This document shows, piece after piece, positions 22,066-32,781 of a stretch of DNA of 64,000 bases. Origin of the DNA: Temnothorax longispinosus. Its lineage: Eukaryota; Arthropoda; Insecta; Hymenoptera; Formicidae. Location of the stretch: contig NC_092365.1 of NCBI RefSeq assembly GCF_030848805.1, positions 10,857,760-10,921,759 of the forward strand, written 5' to 3'. Every line of letters starts with the position of its first letter. The stretch's first letter is position 1. The position numbers and the translations under genes are program-made. A model generated the notes under the pieces. That model was not told the DNA's origin. It was given only the letters and a program-made list of their open reading frames with translations, and made no database searches.

Positions 22066-23431
22066 TTATTTTTTCTCTGGGCCCGGAGCCTCGTCCACGA
22101 TGACGATATCGCGGACACGGGATGTCTCCAGGATCGTGCTCCGATTACTTTGTACTAAGAATAATTCTGCATAAATTTCTTTTGTGCCTTTTATATCACA
22201 TGTATTTTTCAAGCAAAGTTTATTTGTAGAATTTACGCGATGGAAGATATATATAGAGCGTTCCACGCCAAATCGGACACCATTTGGGTTTTGCATCTTC
22301 GATTTTTTTCAAAATTTTTTGTTTTAGTATTGGTTGAAAAAGGCCTCCATGATTTTTTTCAAATTTTTTTGTCGAACCGTTTTTAAAATATCGATTTTTG
22401 AAAAATTACGTTACTTTTTTTTTAAACGCCCATAACTTTACGAAAAATGGGCCAAATGGGACGTTTTTTTTTTCAAAAAAAAATTTTTTTAAACACATTT
22501 TTAATAAAAAATATCAAAAAATTTTTTCAAACTGTATTTTTATAAGATTTTCAAATTTTTGACACAAATTTTTGATTTACAAAAAACACGTACTGATCGA
22601 TTTTCTCCAAAATTTTTTGTAAAAAACTATCATCGATTCCACAACTTTTAAGCCTAAATTTATAATGAGATAATGACGGGATCTATTTTTTTTCGATTTT
22701 TTAATTTCCATCTTTTATTTATCCGTGCTGAAAAATATCTGAAAAAAAAAAAAAATTTACACAGGAACTACTATTAATAATTATCTAAGACATAGTGATT
22801 ACTAAATAGTTTACAAATTGATTTCAGGAAAAAATACAGTGAAATTAAAACGTTTATTATTTATGCTTGATAAATTTTTTTTTATTAAGTAGCGTTTATT
22901 TTTTTACACGTTTAAATATTTTAAAAATTCGAGATTCAACAGATGATGAAAATTGTTTAAATCTCAAAGTGCCTTCTCCGTCTGGAATTACACAATGATA
23001 TTTCTGCGTTCCTGTTATTGTCTTAGCTCTAATATATCGCTTGTCTAATGATTCTTTGCTCTGAATATAATCTTTGTTAGAGAAGAATTGCGCATAGATA
23101 TTTAGCAAAGAATTTGATTTTATCGCCCAGTTATAGTTCTTGAGGAGTTGAGATTTGTTCGTCATATGGAAGTTGAAGACTTGCTCGTGCCGCTATTCTC
23201 TTAACAGTTCCTCCTACTCCATCACAAGAACCTTTGCCATGAGCTGTTGCAAAATAATGCCATTCAGCCAAAGTCTTCTTCATGAAAATTGAGATTTACA
23301 AAATTTTTATAATTTTTAAATTGTTGAGGTGTTCCGTCGGAAAATTTGCCAAATATCTATGCGCAATTCTTCTCTAACGAAGATTATATTTAGAGCAAAG
23401 AATCATTAGACAAGCGATATGTGTGTGTGCA

Positions 23432-23463
<32 letters not shown>

Positions 23464-23645
23464 TTCCATCGCATAAATTCTGCAAATGCACTTTGCTTGA
23501 AAAATACATATGATATAAAAGCACAAAATAAAAATTTATGCAGAATTATTCTTATTGTTAGTACAAAGTAATAAAAGCATGATCCTGGAGACGTTCCATG
23601 TCCGTGATATCGTCATCGTGGACGGGGCCTGGGGCCCACAGAAAA
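22066..23645. mobile_element. Long-TIR non-autonomous element
   Basis: About 190 bp at 22066-22250 (TCTCTGGGCCCGGAGCCTCG... to ACGCGATGG) recurs inverted at 23465-23645. A second, inner inverted pair joins 23025-23110 with 23345-23430 (AGCAAAGAATCATTAGACAA-type sequence). The central part 22290-22890 is extremely T/A-rich with many TTTTTTCAAAA runs. The only larger frame (22896-23165 minus) is without family resemblance and crosses one inner arm. Confidence 0.75.
23424..23465. repeat. TGCG tetranucleotide microsatellite
   Basis: About nine GTGC/TGCG units in a row, placed between the inner and outer right arms of the long-TIR element. Confidence 0.9.
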
Positions 23646-23964
23646 AATAATAAAAATAATATATTTATGTGCGTATGCGTATGTATGTGCGATTGCGTAT
23701 GCGTGTGCGTGTGTATGAATATGTATGTTCAATTGCATTACGGTTTTATGTAATATTATTTACTTTCGACAGTAACAATAAAAAAAATAACATATTTCAT
23801 TTATATATGTATTTTCGTTTATATTTCCCAACATTTTATCAACGAAATAATAAATAGAGAGTTTTTTGTCCTAAATAACATTACCGTTTTTCTTTCTTCA
23901 AATATACCCTAGAATTCCAAAAAATCCTGATTTTACCATACTAAGTGTACGCTACCCAGTGTAC

Positions 23965-24032
23965 TAAGAGAGAGAGGGACAGCAATGAGAGAGGGAGAGA
24001 GGGAGAGGGAGAGAGGGGGAGAGAGAGAGAGG

Positions 24033-24071
<39 letters not shown>

Positions 24072-24075
24072 GAAT
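23965..24075. repeat. GA purine microsatellite
   Basis: Nearly pure GA/GGGA simple sequence giving spurious Arg-Glu frames. Confidence 0.95.
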
Positions 24076-24162
24076 AAATGGGTGCATGCAAATTACATAC
24101 ATAGAGAAAGGAATAATAATACGAGAGATATCTGTCCTTGTCTAACGAGGCATCTGTACGAC

Positions 24163-24770
24163 ATATCTGTCAAAGCTCGTTCTTTGAAACGGCTTCATAG
24201 ATCGCAAAATCCTTTTACAGGAGTAAAGTTTTAGGTACTAATAAAGGGTGTGATTGTAAAATAATTAGTAATAATTGAAAAAAATGTAAAAATGCCTAAC
24301 GAGATCTGTACCACATGGGCCCGATTCTCTAACGAGAAACATATGCGCAAACACTGCTCTAACAGAAAGGCTGCAAATTGATTGGCTGTCGCACAGTTTT
24401 TAGCCAATAAGCTTGCAGCTTTTCTGTTAGAGCAGAGCTTACGCATACGTTTGTAGATAGAAAATCGAGCCACATACTGTCAAAGCTCGTTCTTTGAAAC
24501 GGTTTCATAGATCGCAAAATCCTTTTACAGGAGTAAAGTTTAGGTACTAATGAAGGGTGGGATTGTAAAATAATTAGTAATAATTGAAAAAAATGTAAAA
24601 ATGCCTAAGGAGATATCTGTACCACATATCTGTCAAAGCTCGTTCTTTGAAACGGCTTCATAGATCGCAAAATCCTTTTACAGGAGTAAAGTTTAGGTAC
24701 TAATGAAGGGTAGGATTGTAAAATAATTAGTAATAATTGAAAAAAATGTAAAAATGCCTAACGAGATATC
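24163..24770. repeat. 152-bp tandem repeat, 3 copies
   Basis: Units start at about 24163, 24473 and 24625, recognised by TGTCAAAGCTCGTTCTTTGA and GATCGCAAAATCCTTTTACA. The first and second are separated by an additional 155 bp, which is the MITE at 24317-24471. A fourth, inverted copy is at 25127-25245. Confidence 0.85.
24317..24471. mobile_element. Palindromic MITE inside tandem repeat
   Basis: GGGCCCGATTCTCTAACGAG at the left and the inverse-type AGATAGAAAATCGAGCC at the right; inner arms CTGCTCTAACAGAAAGGCTG and its inverse. It interrupts the first 152-bp unit. Confidence 0.75.
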
Positions 24771-25126
24771 TGTATTATATATCTGTCCTGGTTCGATTGC
24801 TGTGTACGAACCAGACAATGTAGCCAACCGCCCAACCCCGAAACTGCCCACAGCTGCGTGCGCCATCGCGCCATCTCTCGCAAGATCCGTGAACTACTGC
24901 TGTGACATGATTGCTGCTCTGCGTGAATATTTTTGTAAAAAATATACACGATCGTTTCAAAGCTCCCATTTTTATTCCAGGCTTTCAATCTCAATTTCAA
25001 ATGTACGTTATTGTTTGTGCACGTCTTCTGAAGGGTGGGAAAGTTTAATTTCGTATATATTATTTATACAACTGTTTATATTAGAAAATAAGGTTATGAG
25101 GTAACAGCATTTAAAAATTTTTTTCA

Positions 25127-25245
25127 ATTATTGCTAATTATTTGACAATCCCACCCTTCATTAGTACCTCTACTTTACTCCTGTAAAAGGATTTTGCGAT
25201 CTGTAAAGCCGTTTCAAAATGAGACCTTTGACTGTAATTGTCGGT
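25127..25245. repeat. Inverted copy of the 152-bp unit
   Basis: The reverse complement of the 24163-type unit (CTCCTGTAAAAGGATTTTGC, TAAAGCCGTTTCAAAATGAG). Together with 24163-24770 it makes inverted ends around 24770-25127, suggesting the whole is a DNA element. Confidence 0.75.
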
Positions 25246-25258
25246 AATTTGAACGGCT

Positions 25259-25516
25259 TTAGCATCCCCTTAACTGTTGGCGGAGGAGAAAAAACTCCTC
25301 GTCCCGTCGTTGTAGTTCCGCCGTAAATATCGCCTCCTTCTGAGCCTGTTTTTCGCGCATCGCACGCATCTCGTGCAGAACCGCCTGGAGGGTCTCAGCT
25401 TGTGTCGTGGCCTGCGGCGGGGTCTCGTCCCGCGTTCTCTTCCTCGAGGAGGCCGCTGATGAAGTCATTTTGCTCGTCTCTAGAACGCTCGTCCGATCCC
25501 GTACGAGCCCCCAAAA
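25259..25516 (-). pseudogene. gag: gypsy gag N-terminal fragment with primer site
   Basis: On the minus strand, directly after the LTR, comes TTGGGGGCTCGTACGGGAT, close to a tRNA-Pro-type primer-binding site, then a short leader and a reading frame starting MTSSAASSRKRTRDE (about 25469). The frame has a predicted coiled-coil (TLQAVLHEMRAMREKQAQKE), then ends at 25259. No further gag or pol follows, so this is the 5' end of a gypsy copy of the same family as 10434-12151, truncated by unrelated DNA. Confidence 0.65.
25496..25513 (-). promoter_or_regulatory. Primer-binding site (tRNA-Pro type)
   Basis: Minus strand TGGGGGCTCGTACGGGAT, three bases inside the LTR. It differs at one position from the primer site classically paired with tRNA-Pro. 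Confidence 0.6.
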
Positions 25517-25817
25517 TGTTGCGCTCCGACAGCTTCCGCTCGCTTTCACTGCGCACTCCCGCACACGCTCGCGCGCTCACTCGCGACCCGCGGAATAAGG
25601 GAACACAGAATAGTGAAAGAAAAGGATGGTTTATTCCGTTAGTCTACAATCGTAAACGTGAACCGAAACGTCCGCTCGAGTTTCAGTCTAAAGGAAATCT
25701 GACAGGCGATAAATCAATCAATACGTGTCTCGTTGTCAAGGGACCGCTTCGCGACTTTTGCGGAATAACCGCTCGCTTCAGCTCGGAGTTAAGGGCCGTT
25801 TCAGCGCGGGCGTAACA
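25517..25817 (-). repeat. gypsy 5' LTR (301 bp)
   Basis: TGTTGCGCTCC ... GGGCGTAACA, the same LTR as 10434-10733 with a few differences (for example an extra CG dinucleotide near its start). It is the upstream LTR of the truncated minus-strand copy ending at 25259. Confidence 0.85.
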
Positions 25818-26256
25818 ATATATATATATTTGGCGCAAACCAGAGGTCGATATGTTAACTCGTTCGGGAGTTATTTAGGCTCAAAGTTCGAAAAAGTCAA
25901 TTTATTTTTACTTTATAAAAATACTTTATTTTATTAAAATTTAAAGTACTTTTATAAAAATATCACGTTATTGTTTTTTTTTTACGTGTTACCATTACTT
26001 TTTGTAAAAAAATAGTATATTGTTTGAAAAATTATGTCTATATACACTTGTAGAAAAAGAAACCACATGAATATATTATACATTTGCTGACCTAACAGCA
26101 GATTGGCTATTTTCCTAATAGAATCGATGTTAATTATAATTAAAATTAAATTACATCATTGAATTTTGGCACCGTATTTATATTACCATAGTAACATATC
26201 CAATAACTAATACTAAATAAAAGATTAATAAAAGTGAAATTGACATAAAGTGACAG
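25818..26256. other. AT-rich spacer
   Basis: AT-rich sequence between the gypsy LTR and the Tc1-like fragment. Part of it could be 5' sequence of the Tc1-like element, but no inverted terminal repeat was recognised. Confidence 0.4.
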
Positions 26257-26673
26257 GTGACTTTAAAAGTTGTAAAAATGGAGCGGCACATAAATGCGAA
26301 TTTAAATACAGCAGATAGAGAAAGAATAATTGGATTACATCAAGGCGGTCACAACAAAGCAGAAATTGCGCGCATTGTGGGATGCAGTCGTCGAACAGTT
26401 GCGTTGTGGATCACGAAGTACGAAGAAGGAGGAATAAAAAATCTCCAAAATCATCGAAAAAATAACAGAGGTCCTCAAAAAACAACACCGGAAGAAAATG
26501 AAGAAATTGTTAGAGCTATGGATGAAAATCCATTTGGTGCAGCTGAAAGTGTATTACAGAACAGGAATTTAAATATTTCCGTGAGAACAATCAGACGCCG
26601 ATTAAATGCTGCAAAGGTTCACTCTCGTCCTGCAGCAAAAAAAATAGAATTGAAGCCAGAACATCTCGACTAG
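26257..26673 (+). pseudogene. Tc1/IS630-type transposase, DNA-binding half only
   Basis: A 138-codon frame; the likely start is the second Met (MERHINANL). It contains two helix-turn-helix units: GGHNKAEIARIVGCSRRTVALWI (broken here only for reading: the recognition helix is CSRRTVALWI) and a second in VRTIRRRLNAAKV, with a basic GRP-like linker (NNRGPQKTT) between. This is the paired-like DNA-binding region of Tc1/mariner-type transposases. The catalytic DDE/DDD domain is absent: a stop follows KIELKPEHLD and the next sequence is unrelated. It is a 3'-truncated transposase; a domesticated short protein cannot be excluded. Confidence 0.75.
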
Positions 26674-27049
26674 AAATTTTGATAAGGTATACCTGATTTG
26701 TATAAGGACCTAATAAGGTGAGTGACGGGTAATCCTCATCAGGTTACACCTTACAATGTCCTGACAAGAACTAAATAAGGAAGACCTTTGTAAGGTTATA
26801 CTGATTAGATCCACATTAGGACTTTTATGTACCTAACCTAGTGTATTATTTAATAAGGTGTGACGTGACATTTGTCGCGTCCGCCGCCCAGACGATAGCT
26901 CGGCCGAGGGGAAGGTCAGGGATGGCGCCTCGACTCGGGTCAAGGAAGGGCTACCCGCGTTAACTAACCTTTTTTGAGAAACATTCCGTAGGGATGACAG
27001 GTGGTGCCGGAGCGTGGGATCACGACCAGATGTAACGACGATAATTTTT
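26674..27049. other. Unassigned stretch with recurring ATAAGGT motifs
   Basis: Follows the Tc1-like fragment. The first 190 bp contain at least six ATAAGGT or related AAGGTNTAC motifs in both orientations. From about 26870 the DNA becomes GC-rich (GCGTCCGCCGCCCAGACG). It cuts off both the Tc1-like and the hAT frames and may be another mobile element. Confidence 0.35.
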
Positions 27050-27398
27050 TTTACAAATTCATCGCAAAATGCAGGTATTTTTTTGCATGCAGCATGCGCT
27101 GCTAACGCCGAAGAATGGCAAGGGCATGAAAGTGTTAATAAATGTGGACATACTTTTTCCAATTTTTTTTTGAATGATAAATGTTTCCCTGTCATGACTG
27201 ACGCATTGTCGTATGACAAAAAAATAACATTTAAAAATGGTATCTGTAAATTTAACATTTTACATTTAAATGCAGAAAACAACTTCTCGGCGCTGGAATC
27301 TTTGGCATCGATATCAATTAATTTAACTAATTGCGAGCGAATATCTAATGTCTCCGGGTCAACGTATCGAACGAGGAAAGTCATCCATTTATTATTAC
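27050..27398 (-). pseudogene. hAT transposase, middle part (3' of copia insertion)
   Basis: The minus-strand frame reads FLVRYVDPETLDI, then SYDNASVMTGKH (second catalytic Asp region of hAT) and LSCPCHSSALAAHAACKKIP (the conserved C..H region), and ends at FCDEFVKK where unrelated DNA begins at about 27050. It continues in sequence the frame that breaks off at 32782, so the two parts were one gene before the copia element inserted. The C-terminal Glu region and hATC dimerisation domain are missing. Confidence 0.75.
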
Positions 27399-27852
27399 TG
27401 TTGAAAAAGGGTAAGGGCTTTTGTGTCCCCGCGCTAATTCCGCGCTAGTTGCCATGACACTGTACAGTAGGAACCAGCGGAACAGAATCGAAACGATTCG
27501 GAATCGGAACGCGCGACGATGAGCTCGTCCCTTTTCCCCAGCGACCGTAGAAGCGAACGCACGTGCACGGGCGAGCGAGCGAACGAGCGAGCGAGCTAGC
27601 TAAAGAGAGTGTGAGAGAGGAGGAGAGAGCGAGATCTCCAGATCGTTAAGGAAAGATAAGTCGATTATTCATTGATTGTCCGCTTAACGGACGCATTATG
27701 GTAATATTCCTTTTCTGCTGAAAAAGCAACTCTTTTTTGTTCTAAGCGATGCGAACCTTATATATGTATATGTATAATATATTCTTGTATTATAACACAT
27801 GTGTTGGTGCAGCTAATAATCACTTGATATTCACCAGGCAATTTTCTCAACA
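27399..27852 (+). repeat. copia 5' LTR
   Basis: 454 bp, TGTTGAAAAAGGG...TTCTCAACA. It includes a CGAGCGAGCGAACGAGCGAG stretch and a TATATATG run six bases longer than in the 3' LTR. Confidence 0.95.
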
Positions 27853-27867
27853 GGTTATGGGCCCAGA
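27853..27867 (+). promoter_or_regulatory. copia primer-binding site
   Basis: GGTTATGGGCCCAGA directly after the 5' LTR. It is complementary to the anticodon stem-loop of initiator tRNA-Met, the half-tRNA primer known for insect copia elements. Confidence 0.85.
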
Positions 27868-28416
27868 TATGCCCAGCGTGCTCAGTTCAAGCATTCGGTG
27901 AATATAATAATTAAGTGATTACAGCAATTTGATAAAATCGGTGACAATATTGGTAATAGTAAAAACTAGAGAGACAAAGATTAACATATAAAACGAGTCG
28001 AATGTTAAGCACAGATATTCCGAGATAAAGTAAGACTACAGCACGTGTGTTACGTGAAGAAAAAAAAAGGGGGGGAAAAGGGCAAACACGAAAGGAACTG
28101 AAGCTAAACATTGACGGTCGCGAAAGATCACGCGCGCAGAAGCTGACGCGTCGATACGGCACAGCGGCAAGAGGGATCGAGCATCCGCGAGCATTTACGA
28201 TATATCTCGAATTATATCGATCGGTCGCGAGCGTGAAAATAGCAAAGGTGAGAATCACGCGAGGCGAGCGGCAGGTTGGTAGTACGGAAGTGCGTGTCGT
28301 GCGTAAAGGTGGCGAGGAATACGCGTTCCGTGACTGGTCGAGGTTAGGTACACCCGTGGTCGTTAACACGTCAGAATGTAATAAAATAAGAAAGCAAAAA
28401 GTAAAGTAAAATTAAG

Positions 28417-30351
28417 ATGGCGAAAAACGTAGGCGATGACACCGCGAGTGTAGAACGTTTAGCTGACGCGGAAAATTATCAAATCTGGAAATTCCAGCTA
28501 AATATAATTTTTCGGTCGAATGAACTGTACGAGATAGTACATTCTGATGCCGATGAGAAATTACGTGACGCCGCGTGGAAGAAAAAGGATGCCTCAGCTC
28601 AGAAGATAATTGTTACAACGATTGAGAAGAAACCGATGATGCACATAATAAATTGTAAAACGGCACGAAAAATGTGGCTGAAGATTTCCACGATATACGA
28701 GAGAGACAATGAACAACAGAAATGCAATCTGTTGCAAACATTCTATTCGCTGTCAATGGATAAAGGCGAAGATATGGCTTCATACGTAAGCAAGCTCAAA
28801 AATATTGCAACGAGACTCGAAGCACTGGATACGAAAATCGATGATGACATGATCGTCTCGAAGATACTCGCAACATTGCCTCCAAACTTTAGACATTTTG
28901 CAAGCGCATGGGAATCAACCGTGAAGAAAGATAGAACCTTAGAAAACTTGACGGCACGACTTATAGCGGAAGAAATGAGGAATTCAGCAAATCAAACTGA
29001 AAAGAAACAAGTGGCGTTTAAAACTACAAATAAGAAATGCCACAAATGTCACAAATTGGGACATTTTGCAAGAGACTGCAAGACTAAAGTACAGTCAAGT
29101 GAAAAAGAAGTGCGCTGCTTCAAGTGCAACAAAAAGGGCCATATGGCTAGATCGTGCAACGAAAAGCAATCCAAGGGAGAGAAAGCATGCAGTATCTGCA
29201 AGAAGAACAACCATACAGATCAAGATTGCTTCTTCAGGAAGAAGAAAGGAAGCAAAGAAGAAGCAACAGATAAAGTTGCATTTCTAGCCAGTAAACCAGT
29301 TTCTTCAGACACGTGGATAGTGGATTCAGGGTCTACGTCCAATATGACGAACAGACGAGACCACCTTGAGAACTTCAAGGAGCTGGAATCAACAATAGGA
29401 GTAGCCAAGATGAATGAGACAATGATGGCGAAAAGGGTCGGATCTATTGAATTTGAAAATTGCAAGTTGAAGGAAGTGACATACGTACCAGAGTTGAGCT
29501 CGAATCTACTATCAGTGCATGCTATTACAGAGAACGGCGGCGAAGTAGAGTTTAATAAGAATGAAGTGAAAATAAAATACGGTAATGAAATAGTCCTGAA
29601 AGGACAGAAGACGAAAAACGGACTATTCCAAGTCACTCTAAAGCCAGTAACACAAAGTAAATCATATCTGACTGACAACCAAATGAATACTGCAATGATG
29701 TGGCACAGAAAACTTGGACACCTGAGTAACAAAAACCTGGAAGTTCTACAAACATTGAGTGAGGGAATAAAGCTGACAAAAGAAGAATTGAAGAAGCTGG
29801 AAGAAGTGTGCAGTACATGTCAGAAAGCTAAGCAGACCAGACTGAAATTTGGTGATTCAAGAGAGAGAGCAATAAGACCACTCCAAATCATACACACGGA
29901 TGTGTGCGGACCAATCAATTCCGCCACATGGGATGGAAATAGATATGTTATCACTTTTCTCGATGACTACACACACTACACAATGGCATACCTAATCAAA
30001 AGCAAAGATGAGGTCCCACACAAAATCGAACAGTATATAGAGAGAGTGGAGTCCAAATGCAATGCCAAAGTATCTAAACTCCGGTGCGACAACGGAAAGG
30101 AATATGTGAACAACAGAGTAATAACTTGGTGTGAGAAAAAGGGCATTGAGATCGACAAGACTGTGCCATACACACCGCAGTTGAACGGTAAGGCCGAAAG
30201 ACTAAATCGGACCTTAATGGATAAAGTAAGAGCTCTGTTGTTCGATTCTGAACTGAATAAGAAAATGTGGGGAGAGGCGCTGTACACATCTGTCTATCTG
30301 CTGAATAGATCTCCGACGGCTACACTAAAAACTACCCCATATGAGATGTGA
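28417..30351 (+). pseudogene. gag-pol: copia gag, protease and integrase
   Basis: A 644-codon frame from ATG 28417. Residues 1-190 form a copia-type gag (WKFQLNIIF; MWLKISTIYE). Three zinc knuckles follow: CHKCHKLGHFARDC, CFKCNKKGHMARSC and CSICKKNNHTDQDC. The protease active site is intact (WIVDSGSTSNM). The integrase shows the zinc finger (HRKLGHLS ... CSTCQKAK) and core (HTDVCGPI, RCDNGKEY, NGKAERLNRT), giving D, D and E. The frame ends at TGA 30349-30351, after TTPYEM, where Trp is usual (PYEMW); a single-base change explains the stop. The same frame continues beyond it. Confidence 0.93.
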
Positions 30352-31253
30352 GAGAAGAAGAGGCCAGATCTGAAAAACCTGCAACTGTTCGGATGTGAAG
30401 CCTACGCTAAAGTACTGAAACCCATTAAGAAACTGGATGAGAGAAGTGAAAAATATATATTCATCGGATATGCGCCTTCTGGCTACAGGCTGTGGGACGA
30501 AGATAAACGAAAAATTAAAATAGCACGAGACGTAAAATTTGGACAGAGAACAGTGAGAGAAATCAGTAAAACAGAAAGAAGAGGTTGGATAAATCTAACA
30601 GACAGCAACAATGAAGATCCGCAGAGCGAAGAGATGAACCAGGAAGATGCAGTGAAACAGGAACATGAAGAGGATGAGTTCGTCGACGTTCTGGATACCA
30701 CGGACAGCGAAGACGACGATGAGACGCCACAACCACGGGAAAGCGAAGCAGCCGCTGAAGAACTGAGAAGATCAGAAAGAAACAGAAAAGAGCCGGTCAG
30801 ATACACAGACTGTGCCCTACTTACATATAAGGAAGTTGTCACGGGATGTGACAAACACAAATGGCAACAAGCGATAAATGAAGAAAAGGAATCCCTGAAA
30901 GAAAACAACACATGGGAAGTAATAGATGCCAACAAGCTGGACAATCAAAAACCACTGCACAGCAAGTGGGTGTTTAAAGTGAAGTCAGACGGACGCTACA
31001 AAGCCAGGCTTGTAGTTAAGGGATGCGAACAGCGACAGCACATAGACTACATGGAAACATACAGCCCGGTGATTGGCATGACAGGACTGAGAAGCGTATT
31101 CGCCACAGCATCTGTGAAAAACTATATAATAATAGCGTTCGATGTCAAAACCGCATTCCTGTACGGTGAGCTAGAAGATGACATCTACATATATCCTCCG
31201 GAAGGCTACCATTTTAAGGATAAAATACTTAAATTGAAGAAGGCCCTTTACAC
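30352..31253 (+). pseudogene. pol: copia integrase tail and RT N-terminal part
   Basis: In the same frame as 28417-30351 after the TGA. It begins EKKRPDLKNLQLFGCEAY, the usual start of the copia integrase C-terminal region, then an acidic linker (about 30640-30760) and the RT start (SKWVFKVKSDGRYKARLVVK; MTGLRSVFA; FDVKTAFLYGEL). After LKKALY the frame is lost because the dinucleotide AC is repeated at 31250-31253. Confidence 0.9.
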
Positions 31254-32315
31254 GGACTCAAACAGGCACCCCTCAGGTGGAACGTCAAATTCACAGACTT
31301 CCTAAAGAAGAAAGGATTTGTGCCGCTCGAAAACGAACAATGCCTGTTCAAGACAACTGATGGCGAGTTGATCATAGGCTTCTATGTAGATGACGGCGTC
31401 ATAATCGGAAAAGACATTCAAAAAATGAATAAAATAATAAAGCCACTGAAACAAGAATTCAAAATAACAGTAATACGTGAGATTAAGAACTTTGTGGGAT
31501 TCGAAGTTGTGAGGAACAAAAACGCAATCAAACTGATGCAAGCAGAGTACACTAAAAAGCTACTTAGACACTACAAAATGAACGAGTCCAAACCAGTGAA
31601 AATGCCCATGCAGAAGAATGAACAAATTAAATCCAGAACAGAAAGTAAAAATTATCCGTATAGAGAAATAGTCGGAAGCCTGCTATATCTGTCGACAAAG
31701 ACACGACCAGACATTTCATACAGCGTGAACTTCTGCAGTCGTTATGTAGAAGAGCCAACACAAGAAAGAGTAAATGATCTAAAGCATGTCTTGAAATACT
31801 TAAGTGGAAACAGAGGGCTTGGAATTGAGTACAAAGCCGACAGCAGACCAAATCTACTGGAAGCATACTGCGATGCAGACTATGCGGGAGATCCCGAGAC
31901 AAGAAAGAGTACAACTGGGTATGTGATCTTCTTTGCTGGAGGAGCAATCAGTTGGGCATCGAGGAAGCAACCCATAATCGCACTGTCCAGCGCAGAGGCC
32001 GAATATATCGCCGCGGCAGAATGCTGCAAAGAACTGTTATACATAAAATCACTACTAGAGGAATTGTTAACAGAACCGATAGTGATAGAACTAAACGTTG
32101 ATAACCAGAGCGCGATCGCACTAATGAAGAACGGTGTTGTGAACAGACGCTCAAAACATATCGATGTTAAATTTAGATTTGTCCACGAACTAGTTAAAGA
32201 CGGCGTAATTAAATTGAAGTATTGTCCGACAAACGATCAGCTTGCAGACACCTTTACGAAACCGTTAGGCACGATAAAATTCGCTAACTTTAGGGACCGC
32301 ATGATGACGAACTAG
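31254..32315 (+). pseudogene. pol: copia RT C-terminal part and RNase H
   Basis: Continues RT one frame over with GLKQAPLRWN and the catalytic box FYVDDGVI. The connection (KMPMQKNE, YREIVGSLLYLS, TRPDISYSVN) and RNase H follow (AYCDADYAGD, TTGYVIFF, SSAEAEYIA, KHIDVKF, DTFTKPLG). All key acidic residues are visible. It stops 18 bp before the polypurine tract. Confidence 0.93.
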
Positions 32316-32320
32316 CACAG

Positions 32321-32333
32321 AATTAAGGGGAAG
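32321..32333 (+). promoter_or_regulatory. copia polypurine tract
   Basis: AATTAAGGGGAAG immediately before the 3' LTR, the primer for plus-strand DNA synthesis. Confidence 0.8.
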
Positions 32334-32781
32334 TGTTGAAAAAGGGTAAGGACTTTTGTGTCCCCGCGCTAATTCCGCGCTAGTTGCCATGACACTGTAC
32401 AGTAAGAACCAGCGGAACAGAATCGAAACGATTCGGAATCGGAACGCGCGACGATGAGCTCATCCCTTTTCCCCAGCGACCGTAGAAGCGAACGCACGTG
32501 CACGGGCGAGCGAGCGAACGAGCGAGCGAGCTAGCTACAGAGAGTGTGAGAGAGGAGGAGAGAGCGAGATCTCCAGATCGTTAAGGAAAGATAAGTCGAT
32601 TATTCATTGATTGTCCGCTTAACGGACGCATTATGGTAATATTCCTTTTCTGCTGAAAAAGCAACTCTTTTTTGTTCTAAGCGATGCGAACCTTATATAT
32701 GTATAATATATTCTTGTATTATAAAACATCTGTTGGTGCAGCTAATAATCATTTGATATTCACCAGGCAATTTTCTCAACA
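32334..32781 (+). repeat. copia 3' LTR
   Basis: 448 bp, direct repeat of 27399-27852. It ends CAACA and is followed by the ATTAC target duplication. Confidence 0.95.

Larger units (their letters stand above)
27399..32781 (+). mobile_element. Ty1/copia LTR retrotransposon
   Basis: LTRs at 27399-27852 and 32334-32781 (TGTTG...CAACA) differ by roughly seven substitutions and a 6-bp length change. Both ends adjoin ATTAC, a perfect 5-bp target duplication (27394-27398 and 32782-32786). Primer site and polypurine tract are in place. One long gag-pol reading frame is broken by a TGA and a 2-bp duplication. It was inserted into a hAT transposase gene in the opposite orientation. Confidence 0.95.

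Noticed and set aside
22896..23165. 89-codon minus-strand protein
   Set aside because: It crosses an inner arm of a long-TIR element and has no family character.
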